NCBI GenBank assembly: GCA_028678965.1
Contig: JAJRCM010000017.1
Coordinates: 1 to 8,454 of the forward strand
DNA length: 8,454 nucleotides
From: Methanomicrobiales archaeon
Lineage (GTDB): Archaea; Halobacteriota; Methanomicrobia; Methanomicrobiales; JACTUA01
Direction: 5' to 3'
Positions within the stretch are counted from its first letter, which is position 1. Each line of letters opens with the position of its first letter. This document shows, piece after piece, positions 6,876 to 8,454 of the stretch. The translations under genes were made by a program, and so were the position numbers. The notes beneath the pieces are model-generated. The model did not search any database, was not told the origin of the DNA, and was given only the letters and a program-made list of their open reading frames with translations.

Positions 6876-8002
6876 AGGGGAGGTCCCTCCCTGACGAGCT
6901 TGATCATGTCGATAAGACTCTCATCCGTGAGGTCCACCTTCTTCTCTCCCCGGTCCTTGACCATCTCCAGCACTTTACAGAGCTGGGGTTCATCGAGGTG
7001 ATACCCGAGACGGTCCAGTTCGTACTCCAAGGCTTTCCGTCCGGTATGCTTGCCCAGGACGAACCGGCGTTCTGTTCCCACCAGGGAGGGTGGGAAGTAT
7101 TCATAGGTCGCCGGATCCTCGAGGATGGCAGCGATGTGGATACCGCTCTCGTGCCGGAAGGCATGTGCTCCCACCACTGGTTTGATCCGGTCAACCTGAA
7201 TTCCCGAGTACTGGGCTACCATCTTCGACAGGGACATGAGGTGGGAGAGGTTATAGCGGGTGACACCCCCCTTCATATGTGCGGCGACCAGCACCTCTTC
7301 CAGAGCAGCGTTGCCCGCTCGCTCACCGATACCATTCACCGTTGTATGGAGCTGGAATGCCCCTGCTTCCGCTGCGACAATGGTGTTCGCGGTGGCACAC
7401 CCCATATCGTTGTGACAATGGGCGCAGAGGGGTTTGTGGAGGGCACTGACCAGTTCCGTCATGGTGTGGTACATCTCCAGGGGGGTGAGGCAGCCCACGG
7501 TATCTGCAAAGGAGAGGAGGTCTGCCCCATGCTCCTCGCCTTTGCGGTACACCTCGAGAAGGAACGAGAGATCGGTGCGGGAGGCATCCTCGGCAGCAAA
7601 CCTGACCTGGAGACCATGGTCATGCACATAATCGACCATGGTGAGCGCCTCCTCCAGCACCTGCTCACGGGGTTTGTGGTACTTGTGCCGGATGTGGAGG
7701 TCGGACGTGGCGATGAATACGCTCACCATATCCACATCGCAGTCAATGGCTGCATCCACATCGACTTTTCTCGCCCGGGCAAGGCAGCAGACACGGGCAT
7801 TGATGCCCAGGTGGGCGATGTTCCTCACACAGTGCTTCTCATAGGCTGAGACCGCGGGGAACCCGGCCTCGATCACCTCGATACCGATGATATCCAGCAC
7901 CGCTGCTATCCGTGCTTTTTCCTCGCAGCTGAACGAGACGCCCGGGGTCTGCTCACCGTCTCGGAGCGTCACATCACAGATCTCAATATTCCACGGTTTC
8001 AT
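6872..8002 (-). CDS. aksA: Homocitrate synthase family protein, probably AksA
   Basis: This enzyme condenses acetyl-CoA with 2-oxoglutarate (and then 2-oxoadipate and 2-oxopimelate) to the homocitrate series, starting each round of elongation to 2-oxosuberate. The 376-residue protein starts MKPWNIEICD and then shows the family signature DVTLRDGEQTPGVSF (10-24), with catalytic Arg14 and Glu17. It also has AEDASRTD (137-144), metal ligands in HCHND (195-199) and NGIGERAGN (223-231). A HESGIH segment precedes the GKHTGRKAL subdomain. It is about 130 residues shorter than LeuA and lacks that enzyme's C-terminal regulatory domain, which argues against a leucine-regulated isopropylmalate synthase. 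Citramalate synthase or a NifV-type homocitrate synthase remain alternatives; the homoaconitase genes next door favour AksA. GGAG lies six bases before the ATG, and the gene overlaps the upstream ThDP gene by 20 bases. Confidence 0.85.
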   Translation of the reverse strand: MKPWNIEICDVTLRDGEQTPGVSFSCEEKARIAAVLDIIGIEVIEAGFPAVSAYEKHCVRNIAHLGINARVCCLARARKVDVDAAIDCDVDMVSVFIATSDLHIRHKYHKPREQVLEEALTMVDYVHDHGLQVRFAAEDASRTDLSFLLEVYRKGEEHGADLLSFADTVGCLTPLEMYHTMTELVSALHKPLCAHCHNDMGCATANTIVAAEAGAFQLHTTVNGIGERAGNAALEEVLVAAHMKGGVTRYNLSHLMSLSKMVAQYSGIQVDRIKPVVGAHAFRHESGIHIAAILEDPATYEYFPPSLVGTERRFVLGKHTGRKALEYELDRLGYHLDEPQLCKVLEMVKDRGEKKVDLTDESLIDMIKLVREGPPL

Positions 8003-8454
8003 GGCTCTCTCCTTCGGGGCATATCCCTTCTACCACGACGGTGGTGGGTTCGCGTGCCGGCACTAGTACCTGCTCCAAGGTGGCACGATCCTCTGCTTTG
8101 CACACCACCGGATGAGCCCAGGCGAGATAGGGGACTGGGTCCCAGGCTTCGACCGTTCCCACCATTCCCAGCCGCTGGTTTTTCATAATGATGCACAGCA
8201 GGGGAAGCCGCTTCTCGTACGCATCGATCAGGGCATTGATCCCTGAGTGGAGGAGTGCATAATCACCGCACAGCGCAATGCCCGTGCTCCGTGCCCCCAC
8301 CGCGACCGATGAGCCGAGACCGTACCCGCAGATCCCCACCTGGAAGGGAGGGTTCATGGCGAGTATCGCACACCCCATATCACAGGCTGCCCTCATCTCC
8401 CGCTCCTTCATGAGAGTGAAGAGTGTTCGGTAGGGACAGTGGGGGCAGAGGGTG
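7983..8454 (-). CDS. ThDP-binding protein related to indolepyruvate ferredoxin oxidoreductase alpha subunit (5' part beyond window)
   Basis: Only the last 157 codons are in the window. The visible part begins with LCPHCPYRTLF, equivalent to the LCPGCPHR stretch before the C-terminal ThDP domain of IorA. It continues with ICGYGLGSSV and a ThDP/Mg site that runs from GD in GDYALLHSGINALIDA to KNQ about 28 residues later. In IorA the ThDP domain is followed by a ferredoxin-like domain with two [4Fe-4S] cysteine sets. Here the protein stops at HETVEY directly after the ThDP domain, so that domain is absent. This suggests either a non-oxidative 2-oxoacid decarboxylase or an oxidoreductase whose ferredoxin domain is encoded elsewhere. 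Because it overlaps aksA by 20 bases, a role in decarboxylating 2-oxosuberate for coenzyme B is an attractive inference. The in-frame ATG at 8411 is internal, not the start. Confidence 0.8.
   Translation of the reverse strand, partial: TLCPHCPYRTLFTLMKEREMRAACDMGCAILAMNPPFQVGICGYGLGSSVAVGARSTGIALCGDYALLHSGINALIDAYEKRLPLLCIIMKNQRLGMVGTVEAWDPVPYLAWAHPVVCKAEDRATLEQVLVPAREPTTVVVEGICPEGESHETVEY

Noticed and set aside
3430..8002. Reading the block as a leucine operon (leuA-leuC-leuD-leuB)
   Set aside because: The YLRT loop in the small subunit, the short AksA-type synthase without a regulatory domain, and the ThDP gene fit coenzyme B synthesis better; some dual use is not excluded.
1..8454. CRISPR arrays, insertion sequences, tRNA or rRNA genes
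   Set aside because: I found no repeated units with spacers, no transposase or terminal repeats, and no RNA gene; all sequence outside the two short intergenic gaps is coding.

Overview
The window looks like chromosomal DNA of a methanogenic archaeon, most likely of the order Methanomicrobiales. Three things point there: an archaeal-type tryptophanyl-tRNA synthetase, a fused two-repeat (alpha2) tRNA-splicing endonuclease, and a gene set for chain elongation of 2-oxoacids towards coenzyme B, which is essentially a methanogen pathway. Promoters are of the TATA type and base composition is moderately GC-rich. The genus cannot be fixed from the sequence alone. All eight genes lie on the minus strand, so transcription runs from high to low coordinates. 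None of the plus-strand open frames looks real.

Region A (8454 down to 3430) is a tight six-gene block. In transcription order it holds: the 3' part of a ThDP-binding gene related to the alpha subunit of indolepyruvate ferredoxin oxidoreductase; aksA (homocitrate synthase family); aksD and aksE (homoaconitase large and small subunits); a 272-residue protein I do not recognise; and aksF (homoisocitrate dehydrogenase family). Every junction overlaps, by 20, 4, 1, 4 and 23 bases. The small hydrolyase subunit carries the specificity loop YLRT at residues 24-27. This is the form described for methanogen homoaconitase rather than isopropylmalate isomerase, so I read the block as a coenzyme B operon (2-oxoglutarate to 2-oxoadipate, 2-oxopimelate and 2-oxosuberate) rather than a leucine operon. 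A T7 run in a T7/A7 symmetric element 15 bases after aksF is a plausible terminator.

The most interesting part is the pair of extra genes in this operon. The decarboxylation of 2-oxosuberate to 7-oxoheptanoate, and the following sulfur-incorporation steps, lack a well established enzyme as far as I know. A ThDP enzyme that has lost the ferredoxin-like domain of its relatives is a natural candidate for the decarboxylase. The Cys/His-rich unknown protein, locked between aksE and aksF, is a candidate for another missing step. Both are hypotheses from context.

Region B (3429 to 3173) is intergenic, with a GC-rich hairpin and a TATA box for nfo. Region C (3172 to 2330) is nfo, endonuclease IV, with all nine metal ligands present. 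Region D (2329 to 2218) is a short intergenic stretch with an 11-base inverted repeat and a TATA box placed so close to endA that the mRNA is probably leaderless. Region E (2217 to 1) is an endA-trpS pair joined by a GTGA overlap. It couples the enzyme that removes archaeal tRNA introns (classically that of tRNA-Trp) to the enzyme that charges tRNA-Trp. trpS runs off the window near its C-terminus.
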